Shown piece by piece: positions 1 through 10,039 of a DNA stretch of 46,881 nucleotides (positions are counted from its first letter, which is position 1; the number at the start of each line of letters is the position of its first letter). The DNA comes from Actinomadura montaniterrae (GTDB lineage Bacteria > Actinomycetota > Actinomycetes > Streptosporangiales > Streptosporangiaceae). The notes below the pieces were generated by a model, which saw only the letters and a list, made by a program, of their open reading frames with translations, made no database searches and had not been told where the DNA came from. The translations under genes and the position numbers were made by a program. The DNA lies in the NCBI RefSeq assembly GCF_008923365.1, contig NZ_WBMR01000061.1, positions 1 through 46,881 on the forward strand, in the 5' to 3' direction.

Positions 1-1
1 G

Positions 2-172
2 CCGGACGCCGCGGCGCCGACGATCGAGGAGATGCGGGCCCATCTGGAGCGGGCGGGGCTCGGCCGGCAGAAGTGGCCGGAGGAGCTGCACGCCGTCGAG
101 GACTTCCCGCGCACCGCCAGCGGCAAGATCCAGAAGTTCCTGCTCCGCCGGGACATTGCGATGCGCGCATAG
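2..172 (+). CDS. Acyl-CoA ligase / AMP-binding enzyme, C-terminal end only (partial)
   Basis: The window opens inside this gene; 56 residues and a TAG stop remain. The end contains a TASGKIQK stretch, which matches the C-terminal lid of class I adenylate-forming enzymes, where the lysine of the (T/S)xSGK motif contacts the acyl-adenylate. The full enzyme would activate a carboxylic acid with ATP and CoA. It ends just before the operator at 174 and the amidohydrolase at 212, on the same strand. The -35-like hexamer TTGCGA (156-161) of the next promoter lies inside its last codons, so the following operon has its own promoter. The substrate cannot be told from this fragment. Confidence 0.8.
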   Translation, partial: PDAAAPTIEEMRAHLERAGLGRQKWPEELHAVEDFPRTASGKIQKFLLRRDIAMRA

Positions 173-173
173 T

Positions 174-188
174 GAGAATAGTATTCTC
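174..188. promoter_or_regulatory. Operator GAGAAT-AGT-ATTCTC with embedded -10 (amidohydrolase/mutase operon)
   Basis: A perfect inverted repeat with 6-bp arms and a 3-bp spacer. Its centre reads TAGTAT (179-184), a good -10 hexamer, and TTGCGA lies 17 bp upstream at 156-161 as a plausible -35. The start codon at 212 follows with a strong Shine-Dalgarno (AAAGGAGG, about 198-205). A protein bound here would cover the -10. The same palindrome recurs at 12473, 18507, 22899, 23687 and 25319. Confidence 0.8.
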
Positions 189-211
189 GCTATCGGTAAA
201 GGAGGATCTCA

Positions 212-1386
212 ATGACGACGCGCGCGCTGCCGTATCCGCTGTTCGACGCCGACAACCACCTGTACGAGACGCAGGACGCCCTGACCCGGTACCTGCCGAA
301 GCAGTACGCGGGCGCCATCCGCTACGTCCAGGTGGACGGACGCACCAAGATCGCGATCCGCGGCCAGATCAGCGAGTACATCCCCAACCCCACCTTCGAC
401 GTCGTCGCCCGCCCGGGCGCGATGGAGGACTACTTCCGGCACGGCAACCCCGAGGGCAAGAGCAAGCGGGAGATCTTCGGCGAGCCGATGCGCTCCGTCC
501 CCGCGTTCCGCGAGCCGGGCCCGCGCCTGGAGCTGATGGACGAGCTGGGCATCCAGCGCACGCTGATGTTCCCCACGCTCGCCAGCCTCATCGAGGAGCG
601 GATGCGCGACGACCCCGACCTCATCCACGTGGTCGTCCACGCCCTCAACCAGTGGCTGCACGAGACCTGGTCCTTCAACTACAAGGACCGCATCTACACC
701 ACCCCGGTCATCAGCCTGCCCGTCGTGGAGAAGGCGATCGCCGAGCTGGACTGGTGCCTGGAGCGCGGCGCGAAGGTCGTGCTGATCCGGCCCGCGCCCG
801 TCCCCGGGTACCGGGGCCCGCGCTCGTTCGCGCTCCCCGAGTTCGACCCGTTCTGGAAGCGGATCGTCGACGAGGGCGTGCTGGTCGGGATGCACTCCTC
901 CGACAGCGGCTACAGCCGGTACGCCAACGACTGGGAGGGCCACGGCGCGGAGATGCTGCCGTTCAAGACCAACGCGTTCCGGATGCTGGCCGAGTGGCGG
1001 CCGGTCACCGACGCGGTGGGGTCCATGGCCTGCCACGGCCTGCTGTCGCGGTTCCCCGAGCTGAAGATCGCGGTCATCGAGAACGGCTCGTCCTGGCTGC
1101 CGCCGCTGCTCGACCAGCTCGCCGACGTGCACAAGAAGGCGCCGGAGGCGTTCACCGAGGACCCGGTCGAGGCCGTCAAGCGCAACATCCACGTCAGCCC
1201 GTTCTGGGAGGAGGACATGGCCGAGCTCGCCGGCCTCATCGGGGTCGAGCGGGTGCTGTTCGGCTCGGACTACCCGCACCCGGAGGGGCTCGCCGACCCG
1301 GTCAGCTACGTCGACGCGCTCGGCAGGCTGTCCGAGGCCGACCAGGCGAAGATCATGGGCGGCAACCTCGCCCGCCTGATGTCCGT

Positions 1387-1390
<4 letters not shown>
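212..1390 (+). CDS. Amidohydrolase-2 family metal-dependent hydrolase/decarboxylase
   Basis: A 392-residue protein of the ACMSD-like amidohydrolase-2 family, TIM-barrel metalloenzymes that hydrolyse or decarboxylate carboxylated substrates. The N-terminus carries D12-A-D14-N-H16, the strand-1 metal-binding motif, and the C-terminal part has G351-S-D353-Y-P-H356-P-E, with the late catalytic aspartate. No signal peptide or membrane segment is visible. The ATG is chosen for the strong Shine-Dalgarno AAAGGAGG just upstream. The stop overlaps the mutase start as GTATGA, so the two are translationally coupled. It is first in an operon behind an exact GAGAAT operator. Its coupling to a B12 mutase suggests it acts on a CoA ester or acid one step away, but the substrate is unknown. 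A second member of the family is at 31246-32541. Confidence 0.85.
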
Positions 1391-2999
<1,609 letters not shown>

Positions 3000-3000
<1 letters not shown>

Positions 3001-3410
3001 TGCCGGCCCGCGTCCTGATCGCCAAGCCCGGCCTCGACGGCCACGACCGCGGCGCGAAGGTCGTCGCCCGCGCGCTGCGCGACGCAGGCTTCGAGGTGGT
3101 GTTCACCGGCATCCGGCAGCGCGTCGAGGACATCGTCGCGATCGCGCTGCAGGAGGACGTCGCGGTCGTCGGCCTCAGCATCCTGTCCGGCGCGCACCTG
3201 GCGCTCACCGCCCGCACCGTCGAGGGCCTGCGCGCCGCCGGCGCCGGCGACATCACCGTCATCGTCGGCGGGACCGTCCCGGCGGCCGACGTCCCGCGCC
3301 TGCGCGAGGCGGGCGCCGCCGCGGTGTTCCCGACCGGCACCCCGCTCGACGAGCTCGTGGACGGGGTGCGCGCGCTGACCGCCGCCCCCGCCTCGACGGA
3401 GCGGGGATGA
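3000..3410 (+). CDS. B12-binding small subunit of the acyl-CoA mutase
   Basis: A 136-residue cobalamin-binding domain protein of the size of IcmB/HcmB-type small subunits. The base-off binding signature D13-x-H15-x-x-G18 is present in GLDGHDRG, followed by the SxL segment (GLSILSG) and a GG stretch (VIVGGT) that contact the nucleotide tail in this family. H15 would be the lower axial ligand of cobalt. Its ATG overlaps the large-subunit stop as TGATG, so the two subunits should be made in equal amounts. The tandem hairpin at 3421-3479 follows. Large and small subunits together form the complete mutase; the reactivating GTPase is encoded separately at 21155-22033. Confidence 0.9.
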
Positions 3411-3420
3411 CCCCCTGACC

Positions 3421-3479
3421 CTCCGCGCACGGCGCGCGCGGAGGCGCACGCGGCCGGGCCGGCACCCGGCCGCGTGCGC
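3421..3479. terminator. Tandem hairpins after the mutase operon
   Basis: Two adjacent stem-loops. The first pairs CTCCGCGC (3421-3428) with GCGCGGAG (3436-3443). The second has a perfect 15-bp stem (3444-3458 with 3465-3479) and a 6-nt loop. No T-run follows, which is common for GC-rich actinomycete terminators. It lies between the mutase small subunit and the oxidoreductase at 3511, and probably separates or attenuates the two gene groups. Confidence 0.7.
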
Positions 3480-3510
3480 GTTGACCTGACCTGGCGACCT
3501 TGGAGGAGCC

Positions 3511-4467
3511 GTGCGGATCGGTGTGATGAGCGGGCCGGAGCGCGGGGACTCCGCCCGCAAGGCGAAGCGGATGGTGGAGGACGCCCGGTGGGCCGAGTCC
3601 GCCGGGCTGGACACCGTGTGGGTGCCGCAGGTCCCGACGGACTTCGACGCGCTGCTGGCGGTGGCGCTGATGGGCACGGCGACGGACCGGATCGAGATCG
3701 GGACCGCGGTGGTCCCGCTGCAGGCGCAGCATCCGATCGCGCTGGCGCGGCAGGCGCTGTCCGCGCAGGCCGCCACGGGCGGGCGGCTCGCGCTCGGCGT
3801 CGGCCCGTCCCACCACTGGATCGTGCGGGACATGCTCGGGCTGCCCTACGAGCGGCCCGCCGGGTACACCCGCGACTACCTCGACGTCCTCGACGCCGCG
3901 TTCGCCGGGCCGGGCCCGGTCGAGGTGGAGAACAAGACGTTCACCGTGCACAACCCGCTGGGCCTCGGGCCGGTGGGCCCGCTGCCGGTGCTGGTCGCCG
4001 CGCTCGGCCCGGTGATGCTGAAGCTCGCGGGGGAGCGCGCCGACGGGACCGTGCTGTGGATGGCGGACGAGAAGGCCGTCGGCGAGCACGTCGTCCCGCG
4101 CATCACGGCGGCGGCCGAGGCCGCCGGACGTCCCGCGCCGCGGATCGTCGCGGGCGTCCCGGTGTGCCTGTGCAGGCCGTCGGAGGTGGACGCGGCGCGC
4201 GAGCGCGCCAACCGCATCCTCGGCGAGGCGGAGATCTCCCCGAACTACCAGCGGCTGCTGGAGTACGGCGCCGCCCGCGACGTCGGCGACATCTGCGCGG
4301 CCGGCGACGAGGCGGCCATCAGGGCGCGGCTGCGCCGGTTCGCCGACGCCGGCGTCACCGACCTGTCGGTGCGGCTGCTGCCGATCGGCGAGGGCCGGGA
4401 CGAGCTGGTCGCCTCCAAGGAGCGGACCAAGGAGATGCTCGCCGGGCTGGCGGCGGAGCTGAGATGA
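3511..4467 (+). CDS. Luciferase-like (LLM class) flavin/F420-dependent oxidoreductase
   Basis: A 318-residue bacterial-luciferase-fold protein. Features typical of the class are the N-terminal RIGVMSG strand, DARWAESAGLDTVWV, the GRLALGVGPSHH turn and an extended barrel. In actinomycetes most of these proteins use F420 to reduce or oxidise aldehydes, alcohols or enoyl-type substrates; the cofactor is not proven by sequence. The GTG start is supported by TTGGAGGAGCC directly upstream. The stop overlaps the CoA-transferase start as ATGA, so it is the first gene of a three-gene unit (3511-6955). No GAGAAT palindrome lies between the hairpins and this start, so it may depend on readthrough or a promoter I cannot see. 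Confidence 0.82.
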   Translation: MRIGVMSGPERGDSARKAKRMVEDARWAESAGLDTVWVPQVPTDFDALLAVALMGTATDRIEIGTAVVPLQAQHPIALARQALSAQAATGGRLALGVGPSHHWIVRDMLGLPYERPAGYTRDYLDVLDAAFAGPGPVEVENKTFTVHNPLGLGPVGPLPVLVAALGPVMLKLAGERADGTVLWMADEKAVGEHVVPRITAAAEAAGRPAPRIVAGVPVCLCRPSEVDAARERANRILGEAEISPNYQRLLEYGAARDVGDICAAGDEAAIRARLRRFADAGVTDLSVRLLPIGEGRDELVASKERTKEMLAGLAAELR

Positions 4468-5525
4468 GCGCCGGGCCGCTGGCGGGCGTCCGCGTGCTGG
4501 AGGTCGGCCACATCCTCGCCGGCCCCTACGCCACGATGATGCTCGCCGACCTCGGCGCCGAGGTCACCAAGATCGAGCCACCGGGCGGGGACCTGTCGCG
4601 GCAGGTGAGCGACGCCTACTTCGCCAGCCTCAACCGCGGCAAGCGCAGCGTCCGGCTGGACCTGACCGCCGAGGACGGGCAGGCCCGGCTGGGCGAACTG
4701 GTCGCGGAGGCGCACGCCCTCCTGGTCAACCTCAAGCCGTCCGCGATCCACCGGCTCGGGCTCACCTACGAGGCGCTGCGGCGGCACAACGAGCGGATCG
4801 TCTGCGTCGCGCTCACCGGCTTCGGCCTGCACGCCGGCGACCATCCCGCCTTCGACTACGTCGTCCAGGCCGCGACCGGGGTCGCCGCGCTGACCGGCGA
4901 TCCGTCGGGGCCGCCGACGCTGCCGGGCTACTCGTCGGCCGACAACTCGGCGGGGCTGACCGCCGCGCTGGGGCTGCTCGCCCAGATCGTGTCGGGACGC
5001 GGCGGCCAGGTGGAGGTGTCGCTGCGCGATGTGATGCTGTCCCAGCTCAACTACCGCGCGTCCGCCTACCTCAACGAGGGTGCCGAGCCGCGCCGCCTGC
5101 CGTTCGGGGCGCACTCGTACTACGTTCCGGCGCAGCTCTTCCCGACCGCCGACGGACATCTCGCGCTGTTCATCACGCATGACGGCTTCTGGAAGGCGTT
5201 CTGCGGTGAGACGGGCGTCGAGGGTTTCCCGACGATGGCGGAGCGGGTGGCCCGGCGCGAGGAGGTCCTCGCCGTGGTGACGGGCGTCCTCGCCACGGAC
5301 ACCGCCGCGGGCTGGGAGGCCCGGCTGCGCCCCCTCGGCATCCCGGCCGCCGCCGTCCGGACGCTGCCGGAGGCGCTGCTGGCCGCCCCCGACGTCATCG
5401 TGAAGGCGGGGGAGTACCGGCTGGTCGGCAGCCCGATCAAGGTCGCCGGATACGAGCCCCGCTACGGCGCGCCGCCCCGGCTGGGGGAGCACGGCGACCC
5501 GGCGAACACTTCCTCGGTGACATGA
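4464..5525 (+). CDS. CaiB/BaiF-type (family III) CoA-transferase
   Basis: A 353-residue protein with the family III opening LAGVRVLEVG..LAGPYATMMLADLGAEVTKIE, the NRGKRSVRLDL stretch and FDYVVQ, where Asp131 matches the catalytic aspartate that forms the acyl anhydride and CoA thioester intermediates. It would move CoA between carboxylic acids without ATP. It is slightly shorter than the usual 390-400 residues. The ATG overlaps the upstream stop (GAGATGAG), and its own stop overlaps the ligase start as CATGAG, so all three genes are coupled. Having a transferase and a ligase side by side suggests that this operon loads CoA on a substrate or intermediate. A second CoA-transferase gene runs off the window at 46881. 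Confidence 0.88.
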   Translation: MSAGPLAGVRVLEVGHILAGPYATMMLADLGAEVTKIEPPGGDLSRQVSDAYFASLNRGKRSVRLDLTAEDGQARLGELVAEAHALLVNLKPSAIHRLGLTYEALRRHNERIVCVALTGFGLHAGDHPAFDYVVQAATGVAALTGDPSGPPTLPGYSSADNSAGLTAALGLLAQIVSGRGGQVEVSLRDVMLSQLNYRASAYLNEGAEPRRLPFGAHSYYVPAQLFPTADGHLALFITHDGFWKAFCGETGVEGFPTMAERVARREEVLAVVTGVLATDTAAGWEARLRPLGIPAAAVRTLPEALLAAPDVIVKAGEYRLVGSPIKVAGYEPRYGAPPRLGEHGDPANTSSVT

Positions 5526-6955
5526 GCGGGCGGTCAACGCGCGGCGAGCGGACCGCGCTCGCCTTCGAGGAGCGCGAGTACAGCGCCGCGCGGCTCGACG
5601 CGCTCGCCGGCGGGCTGGCCCTGACGCTGGCGCGGCGGGGCGTGCGGCCCGGCGACCGCGTCGCGCTCATGTGCTCGAACCGGCCCGAGTTCGTCGTCGC
5701 CGTCCGGGCGATCTGGCGGCTCGGGGCGGCGGTCGTGCTGTTCAGCCCGGCCTGGAGGCGCGGCGAGGTCGAGCACGCCCTGAAGATCACCGAGCCGGCG
5801 CACGCGGTGGGCGACCACCCGCTCCTCGCCGAGCTCATGCCGGTGCTGCACCTGGACGAGGAGCCGATCGAGCCGTCGTCCGCGACCTTCCCCGAGCCCG
5901 CGCCCGGCGCCGACGCCGTCCTGGTGTTCAGTTCCGGGACGACCGGCCTGCCGAAGGCCGTCCGGCACACGCACGCCTCGTTCCGCGCCGCCGTCCGGGA
6001 CTGGCGCGCGACCCTGGAGCTGACCGGGCGCGACCGGATCCAGATCGCCACGCCGCCCTCGCACATCCTCGGCCTGCTCAACATCGAGACGGCGCTGGAG
6101 ACCGGCGCCTGGATGCGGCTGCACCGCCGCTTCGACCTGGACGTGCTGCTGCGCACCATCGAGACCGACCGGATCACCGTGGAGATGGCCGTCGCGCCGA
6201 TCGCGCTGGCGATCGCGTCGCACCCGAAGCTGGAGTCGTTCGACCTGTCGTCGCTGCGCTACATCATGTGGGGCGCGACACCGGTGACCCCGGAGGTCGC
6301 CGAGACCGTGACTCGGCGGACGGGCGTCGGCTGGGTGCCCGCCTACGGCGCGAGCGAGCTGCCCGTCATCGCCTGCAATCCCGTCCGGGGCGCGCGCCTG
6401 GACAGCGTGGGACGCGCCGCACCGGGAGTGACGCTGCGGGTGGTGTCGCTGGAGACCGGTGCGGTGGCCGGGCCGGGGGAGACCGGCGAGATCCAGGCCC
6501 GGTCGGCGTCGCTCATGGCCGGCTACCTGCCCGCGGACGCGACCGCGGCCGCCTTCGACGACGGCTGGTACCGCACCGGCGACGTCGGCCACATCGACGC
6601 CGGCGGCTGGGTCCGCCTCACCGACCGCGCCAAGGAAATGATCAAGGTGCGCGGGTTCCAGGTCGCGCCCGCCGAGGTCGAAGCCGTGCTGCACGGCCAC
6701 CCCGGCGTCGCCGACTGCGCCGTGTACGGGATCCCGGACGCGGCGGACGGGGAGGCGGTCGTCGCGGCGGTCGCCCCGGCCGGGTCCGCCGAGCCGGTCG
6801 GGCCCGCCGAGCTGATCGCGCTGGTCGGCGACCGGCTGGCCTCCTACAAGCGGCCGAAGGAGGTCGTGTTCGTCGGGGAGATCCCGCGCCTGCCGTCGGG
6901 CAAGGTGCTGCGCCGGGTCCTCAAGGAACGGCACGGACGCGCGCCCGGCGCCTGA
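5522..6955 (+). CDS. Acyl-CoA synthetase (class I adenylate-forming ligase)
   Basis: A 477-residue AMP-forming ligase. The phosphate loop FSSGTTGLPKAV, the adenine motif YGASE, the YRTGD hinge region and the C-terminal LPSGKVLRR with its catalytic lysine are all present and in order. It would convert a carboxylic acid to its CoA thioester through an acyl-adenylate. The N-terminal domain is a little short compared with fatty acyl-CoA ligases of about 520 residues, which fits a smaller or aromatic/alicyclic acid, but specificity cannot be read. The ATG overlaps the CoA-transferase stop. The gene ends 18 bp before the convergent SDR at 6974, with no clear terminator between them. Confidence 0.88.
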   Translation: MSGRSTRGERTALAFEEREYSAARLDALAGGLALTLARRGVRPGDRVALMCSNRPEFVVAVRAIWRLGAAVVLFSPAWRRGEVEHALKITEPAHAVGDHPLLAELMPVLHLDEEPIEPSSATFPEPAPGADAVLVFSSGTTGLPKAVRHTHASFRAAVRDWRATLELTGRDRIQIATPPSHILGLLNIETALETGAWMRLHRRFDLDVLLRTIETDRITVEMAVAPIALAIASHPKLESFDLSSLRYIMWGATPVTPEVAETVTRRTGVGWVPAYGASELPVIACNPVRGARLDSVGRAAPGVTLRVVSLETGAVAGPGETGEIQARSASLMAGYLPADATAAAFDDGWYRTGDVGHIDAGGWVRLTDRAKEMIKVRGFQVAPAEVEAVLHGHPGVADCAVYGIPDAADGEAVVAAVAPAGSAEPVGPAELIALVGDRLASYKRPKEVVFVGEIPRLPSGKVLRRVLKERHGRAPGA

Positions 6956-6973
6956 ACGGCGGCGGGCGGCCGG

Positions 6974-7837
6974 TCAGTCCTCCGGCGCCAGCTTCTCCAG
7001 CACCGGCATCGGCACATGGTTCGCCCATCCCGTCCCGGGCCAGTTGAACCAGCCGGAGGACGCGTGGGTGCCGCCGTCCGGGTGCAGGGTGCTCCCGGTG
7101 ACGTAGGACGACAGGCCCGACGCGAGGAACACCACGCACCCCGAGACGTCGGCGGCCCGGCCCACCCGTCCCATGGGGAACGCGACCCGGATCCCGGCCG
7201 GGTCGGACAGGGCGTGGTCGCCTGCCGACAGCTTCGCGAGGTTCGCCGTCGGTGCGTAGTCGGGCGCGACGTTGTTGACGCGGATGCCGTCCGGTGCCAG
7301 CTCGACGGCGAGCGTCCGCCCGAACTGCTCGACCGCGGCCTTCGCCGCCGCGTAGACCGCGAAACCGGGCGCGGCCCGGTGCGCCTCGATGGTCGTGATG
7401 TTGACGATGCTGCCGCCGCGCCCGCCCGCCCGCATCCGCCCGGCGGCGAGCGAACAGGCATGCAGGACGTGGGTCAGGTTCGCGCGCAGCAGCGCGTCCC
7501 AGCCCTTCGGCGTGGTGTCGGTGAAGGGCGCCCGGAACGTCCCGCCGACGACGTTGACGAGCGTGTCGAGGCGTCCCCAGCGGTCGTCCACGGCCGCGAA
7601 CAGCGCGGCGAGCGCGTCGGGGTCGCGGACGTCGCCCTGCCGGACGATCGCGTCGCGGCCCTGCTCCTCCAGCGAGCCCCGCAGCGCGGTGACCGCGTCG
7701 CCGTCGACGTCGAGCACCGCGGGGCGGACGCCGTTGGCGGCCAGGTCCGCCGTGACGGCCTCGCCGAGGCCGCCCGCACCGCCCGTGATCACCGCGACGG
7801 TGCCGGCGAGGCCGCCGCGCTCCTCGAACCAGCCCAT
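6974..7837 (-). CDS. Short-chain dehydrogenase/reductase with Thr in place of the catalytic Ser
   Basis: A 287-residue classical SDR. The N-terminus has TGGAGGLGEAV (TGxxxGxG dinucleotide-binding motif), then NVVGG in place of the NNAG motif and YAAAK with the catalytic Tyr and Lys. The residue 13 positions before that Tyr, normally Ser, is Thr (ITTIEAH), so activity may be altered, although Thr keeps a hydroxyl. The ATG at 7837 is preferred over an upstream frame extension because the neighbouring gene ends at 7842. It is the last gene of the nine-gene minus-strand run from 16183. It probably oxidises or reduces a hydroxy or keto group on a pathway intermediate; the substrate is unknown. Confidence 0.85.
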   Translation of the reverse strand: MGWFEERGGLAGTVAVITGGAGGLGEAVTADLAANGVRPAVLDVDGDAVTALRGSLEEQGRDAIVRQGDVRDPDALAALFAAVDDRWGRLDTLVNVVGGTFRAPFTDTTPKGWDALLRANLTHVLHACSLAAGRMRAGGRGGSIVNITTIEAHRAAPGFAVYAAAKAAVEQFGRTLAVELAPDGIRVNNVAPDYAPTANLAKLSAGDHALSDPAGIRVAFPMGRVGRAADVSGCVVFLASGLSSYVTGSTLHPDGGTHASSGWFNWPGTGWANHVPMPVLEKLAPED

Positions 7838-7841
7838 GCGG

Positions 7842-8753
7842 CTACCGCCCGTCCCGCAGATAGGTGGCGCCGAACGAGTCCAGGAACTCCAGCGTGGCCG
7901 GGAGCGAGGCGGTCCGGCTCGACACCAGGACCCAGGTGACGCCCGCCTTCTCGATCTCGCCAAGGGCCTCTCGGTGCCGGTCGGCGTCGGCGGCGGGCGT
8001 CTCGATCCCCGCGCCCTGGTAGGAGTGCAGCACGTCGATGCGGTCGTCGCGGCCGGCCGCGGCCGCCGCGTCCCGCATCTCGGCGATGGCCGCCGCGAGG
8101 TCGTCGAGCGTGCCGAGGGCGGGGGTGCGGGCGGTGGTGCTCAGCTGCGCGCCGCCGGTCATCGGCATCCAGCCCTGCGCCCGCTCCGCGACGCGGCGGC
8201 GGCTCAGCCGGGAGTTCCCGCCGATCCAGACCGGGATCGGGTCCTGGACGGGCCGAGGCCGCGCGATGACGTCGCGGGCGCTGAAATGCCGGCCCTGGTA
8301 GCCGAACGGCTCCCCGCTCCAGTGCAGCGGGAGCACGTCCAGCGTCTCGTCGAACAGGGCGTTGCGCTCGTCGATGTCGACGCCGAGGGCGTGGAACTCG
8401 CTCTTCTGGTAGCCGGTGCCGAGCCCGAGGATCAGCCGGCCGCCCGAGAGCTTGTCGAGCGTCGCGGCGGCCTTGGCGAGCAGGAACGGGTTGCGGTAGG
8501 GCGCGACGGCCAGGTGGGTGAGCAGCCGCAGCCGCTCGGTCGCCGCGGCGGCGTACCCGAGCGCGACGAACGGGTCGAGCGTCTGGTGCCCGCCCGAGGC
8601 GAGCCACCGGGCGCCCGGCACCGGATGCTCGCTGAGCGACAGCCCGTCGAAGCCGGCGCGCTCCGCCGCGACCGCCACGTCGCGCAGCGGCCCGGCGTCG
8701 AGGACGTCGCCGTCGAGGCCGCCGGTCTCGGGATAGTGGAAGATGAACCGCAT
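7842..8753 (-). CDS. Luciferase-like (LLM class) oxidoreductase, probable F420 enzyme
   Basis: A 303-residue LLM-class protein with RFIFHYPETGG at the start, AAERAGFDGLSLSEHP, GGRLILGLGTGY and PVWIGGNSR, which are typical of actinobacterial F420-dependent members. F420 use is inferred from the subfamily look, not from a proven residue. A GTG at 8759 is in frame, but ATG 8753 is chosen because GAGG lies at normal distance before it. It sits 4 bp from the SDR downstream and 7 bp from the dehydrogenase upstream, deep in the minus operon. Together with the protein at 3511 there are two LLM enzymes in this window, near a LuxC/LuxE-like pair. Confidence 0.83.
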   Translation of the reverse strand: MRFIFHYPETGGLDGDVLDAGPLRDVAVAAERAGFDGLSLSEHPVPGARWLASGGHQTLDPFVALGYAAAATERLRLLTHLAVAPYRNPFLLAKAAATLDKLSGGRLILGLGTGYQKSEFHALGVDIDERNALFDETLDVLPLHWSGEPFGYQGRHFSARDVIARPRPVQDPIPVWIGGNSRLSRRRVAERAQGWMPMTGGAQLSTTARTPALGTLDDLAAAIAEMRDAAAAAGRDDRIDVLHSYQGAGIETPAADADRHREALGEIEKAGVTWVLVSSRTASLPATLEFLDSFGATYLRDGR

Positions 8754-8760
8754 CGGCACC

Positions 8761-9615
8761 TCACGGGTGTTGGACGAAGGGGAAGATGCGCGTGAAGTCC
8801 GCGCCGGGCTCGGCGTCGGCGAACCGCTCCCAGATCGACGCCGTCACCGCGCCGACCGCGGTGGGGCCGCCCTGGTCCTCCACCGAGCGCAGGTAGAGGC
8901 GGACGTCCTTGCTCATGAGGGAGTTGGTGAACCCGGAGGCGTAGCGGCCGGTGAGCACGTGCTCGGGGAACTTGTCGCTGGTCGCGGCGCTGCGGCCGCT
9001 CGCCGCGTTCAGCACGGTGAGCATCGTGCCCATGTCGAGCCCGGCCGCCACCCCGAACGCGACCGCCTCGCTGGTCGCGGCGAGCGCGGTCGCCGACAGG
9101 AAGTTGTTCGCCAGCTTCAGGGCCTGGGCGAGCCCCGGCCGGTCGCCGACCCGGTGGCGGCGGTCGCTCAGCCCGGCGAGGACCGGCCCGACGCGCTCGC
9201 AGGCGTCGTCCGTCCCTGAGTACATGACCGCGAGCGTGCGGGCGCGGGCTCCCGCGACACCGCCCGACACGGGCGCGTCGACGTAGCCGATCCCGCTCTC
9301 CGCCAGCAGCGCGGCGACGTCACGGGCGGCGCTCACGCCGATCGTGGAGGTGTCGACGACGTGGGCGGCGCGGCGGCCGGGCGTCCCGGCGATCTCCCGG
9401 GCCACCTGCTCGGAGGCCGTCCCGTCCGGCAGGCTGAACACCACGACGTCGCTCTTCTCGGCGACCTGCCCTGCGTCGCCGACATGGGTCGCGCCCGGCG
9501 GGCAGCGCTCCGGCCCGGCGGCGTCGTGCGCGACGACCGCCAGGCCCGCTCCGACGAGGTTCGCCGCCAGCGCGGCGCCCATGTTGCCGAGGCCGACGAA
9601 CCCGACGGCCGTCAC
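8761..9615 (-). CDS. NAD(P)-binding beta-hydroxyacid dehydrogenase (3-hydroxyisobutyrate dehydrogenase family)
   Basis: A 284-residue member of the 3-hydroxyisobutyrate/6-phosphogluconate dehydrogenase family. It has the Rossmann GFVGLGNMG motif, the DAPVSGG substrate-binding motif and LKLANN, which carries the catalytic lysine. It would oxidise a beta-hydroxy acid to the semialdehyde, or do the reverse. The frame is open further upstream, but the GTG at 9615 starts directly before the Rossmann strand and overlaps the previous stop as GTGA. Its place between a PcaC-like protein and an LLM protein suggests a role within the same pathway. A paralogue is at 35671-36486. Confidence 0.86.
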   Translation of the reverse strand: MTAVGFVGLGNMGAALAANLVGAGLAVVAHDAAGPERCPPGATHVGDAGQVAEKSDVVVFSLPDGTASEQVAREIAGTPGRRAAHVVDTSTIGVSAARDVAALLAESGIGYVDAPVSGGVAGARARTLAVMYSGTDDACERVGPVLAGLSDRRHRVGDRPGLAQALKLANNFLSATALAATSEAVAFGVAAGLDMGTMLTVLNAASGRSAATSDKFPEHVLTGRYASGFTNSLMSKDVRLYLRSVEDQGGPTAVGAVTASIWERFADAEPGADFTRIFPFVQHP

Positions 9616-10016
9616 CGTCCCGCCCCGTCCCGCGCGGCCCGCTCGCGTTCGGCGCGGACCTGCTTGACGCTCCTCCGCGCGGCGACGCCTGCCGGGGCGC
9701 CGCAGTAGCCGGTGACCTGGAACAGCAGTTCGTCGATCTCCGCGTCGGTCACGCCCGCGCGGTGCGCGCTGCCCGCGTGCAGGCGGAACTCCTCCATCCG
9801 CCCGAGCGCGGCGGTCATCGCCAGCACCAGCAGGCTCCGGTCGCGGTTGGTCAGCGCTCCGCCCCGCGCCCACGCGCCCCACGCCACCGCCGTCACGTAG
9901 TCCTGGAACTCCGCCGCGACCGGGTCCGGGTCGGCGGCCGAGGCGTCGACGTAGGCGTCGCCGAGCACGGTGCGGCGCACCGCGCGCGCCGCGCCCGGCT
10001 TCTCGCTGTCTTCCAT
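9612..10016 (-). CDS. Carboxymuconolactone decarboxylase family protein (PcaC-like)
   Basis: A 134-residue protein that closely follows the PcaC pattern: RRTVLGDAYVDAS near the start, FQDYVTAVAWG, RDRSLLVLAM, LGRMEEFRLH and VTGYCGAPAG. In the beta-ketoadipate pathway PcaC decarboxylates 4-carboxymuconolactone. No other protocatechuate gene (pcaGH, pcaB, pcaD) is in the window, so it probably does a related decarboxylation or isomerisation on another lactone or acid. There is no CxxC pair, so it is not an AhpD-type peroxidase. The ATG follows a GGAGAGGA ribosome site. Its stop overlaps the next start. Confidence 0.8.
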   Translation of the reverse strand: MEDSEKPGAARAVRRTVLGDAYVDASAADPDPVAAEFQDYVTAVAWGAWARGGALTNRDRSLLVLAMTAALGRMEEFRLHAGSAHRAGVTDAEIDELLFQVTGYCGAPAGVAARRSVKQVRAERERAARDGAGR

Positions 10017-10039
10017 GGGGTCCTCTCCGGGCGGAGCCC

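Noticed and set aside
174..188. A KstR or KstR2 steroid-regulon operator
   Set aside because: KstR sites have AAC-N2-GTT cores and KstR2 sites AAG-N2-CTT cores; the motif here is GAGAAT-N3-ATTCTC.
173..211. Cobalamin riboswitch before the B12 mutase operon
   Set aside because: Only 39 bp separate the genes, filled by the operator and ribosome site; a B12 riboswitch needs about 200 nt.
9612..10016. AhpD-like peroxidase call for the CMD-family protein
   Set aside because: No CxxC pair; the sequence follows PcaC instead.
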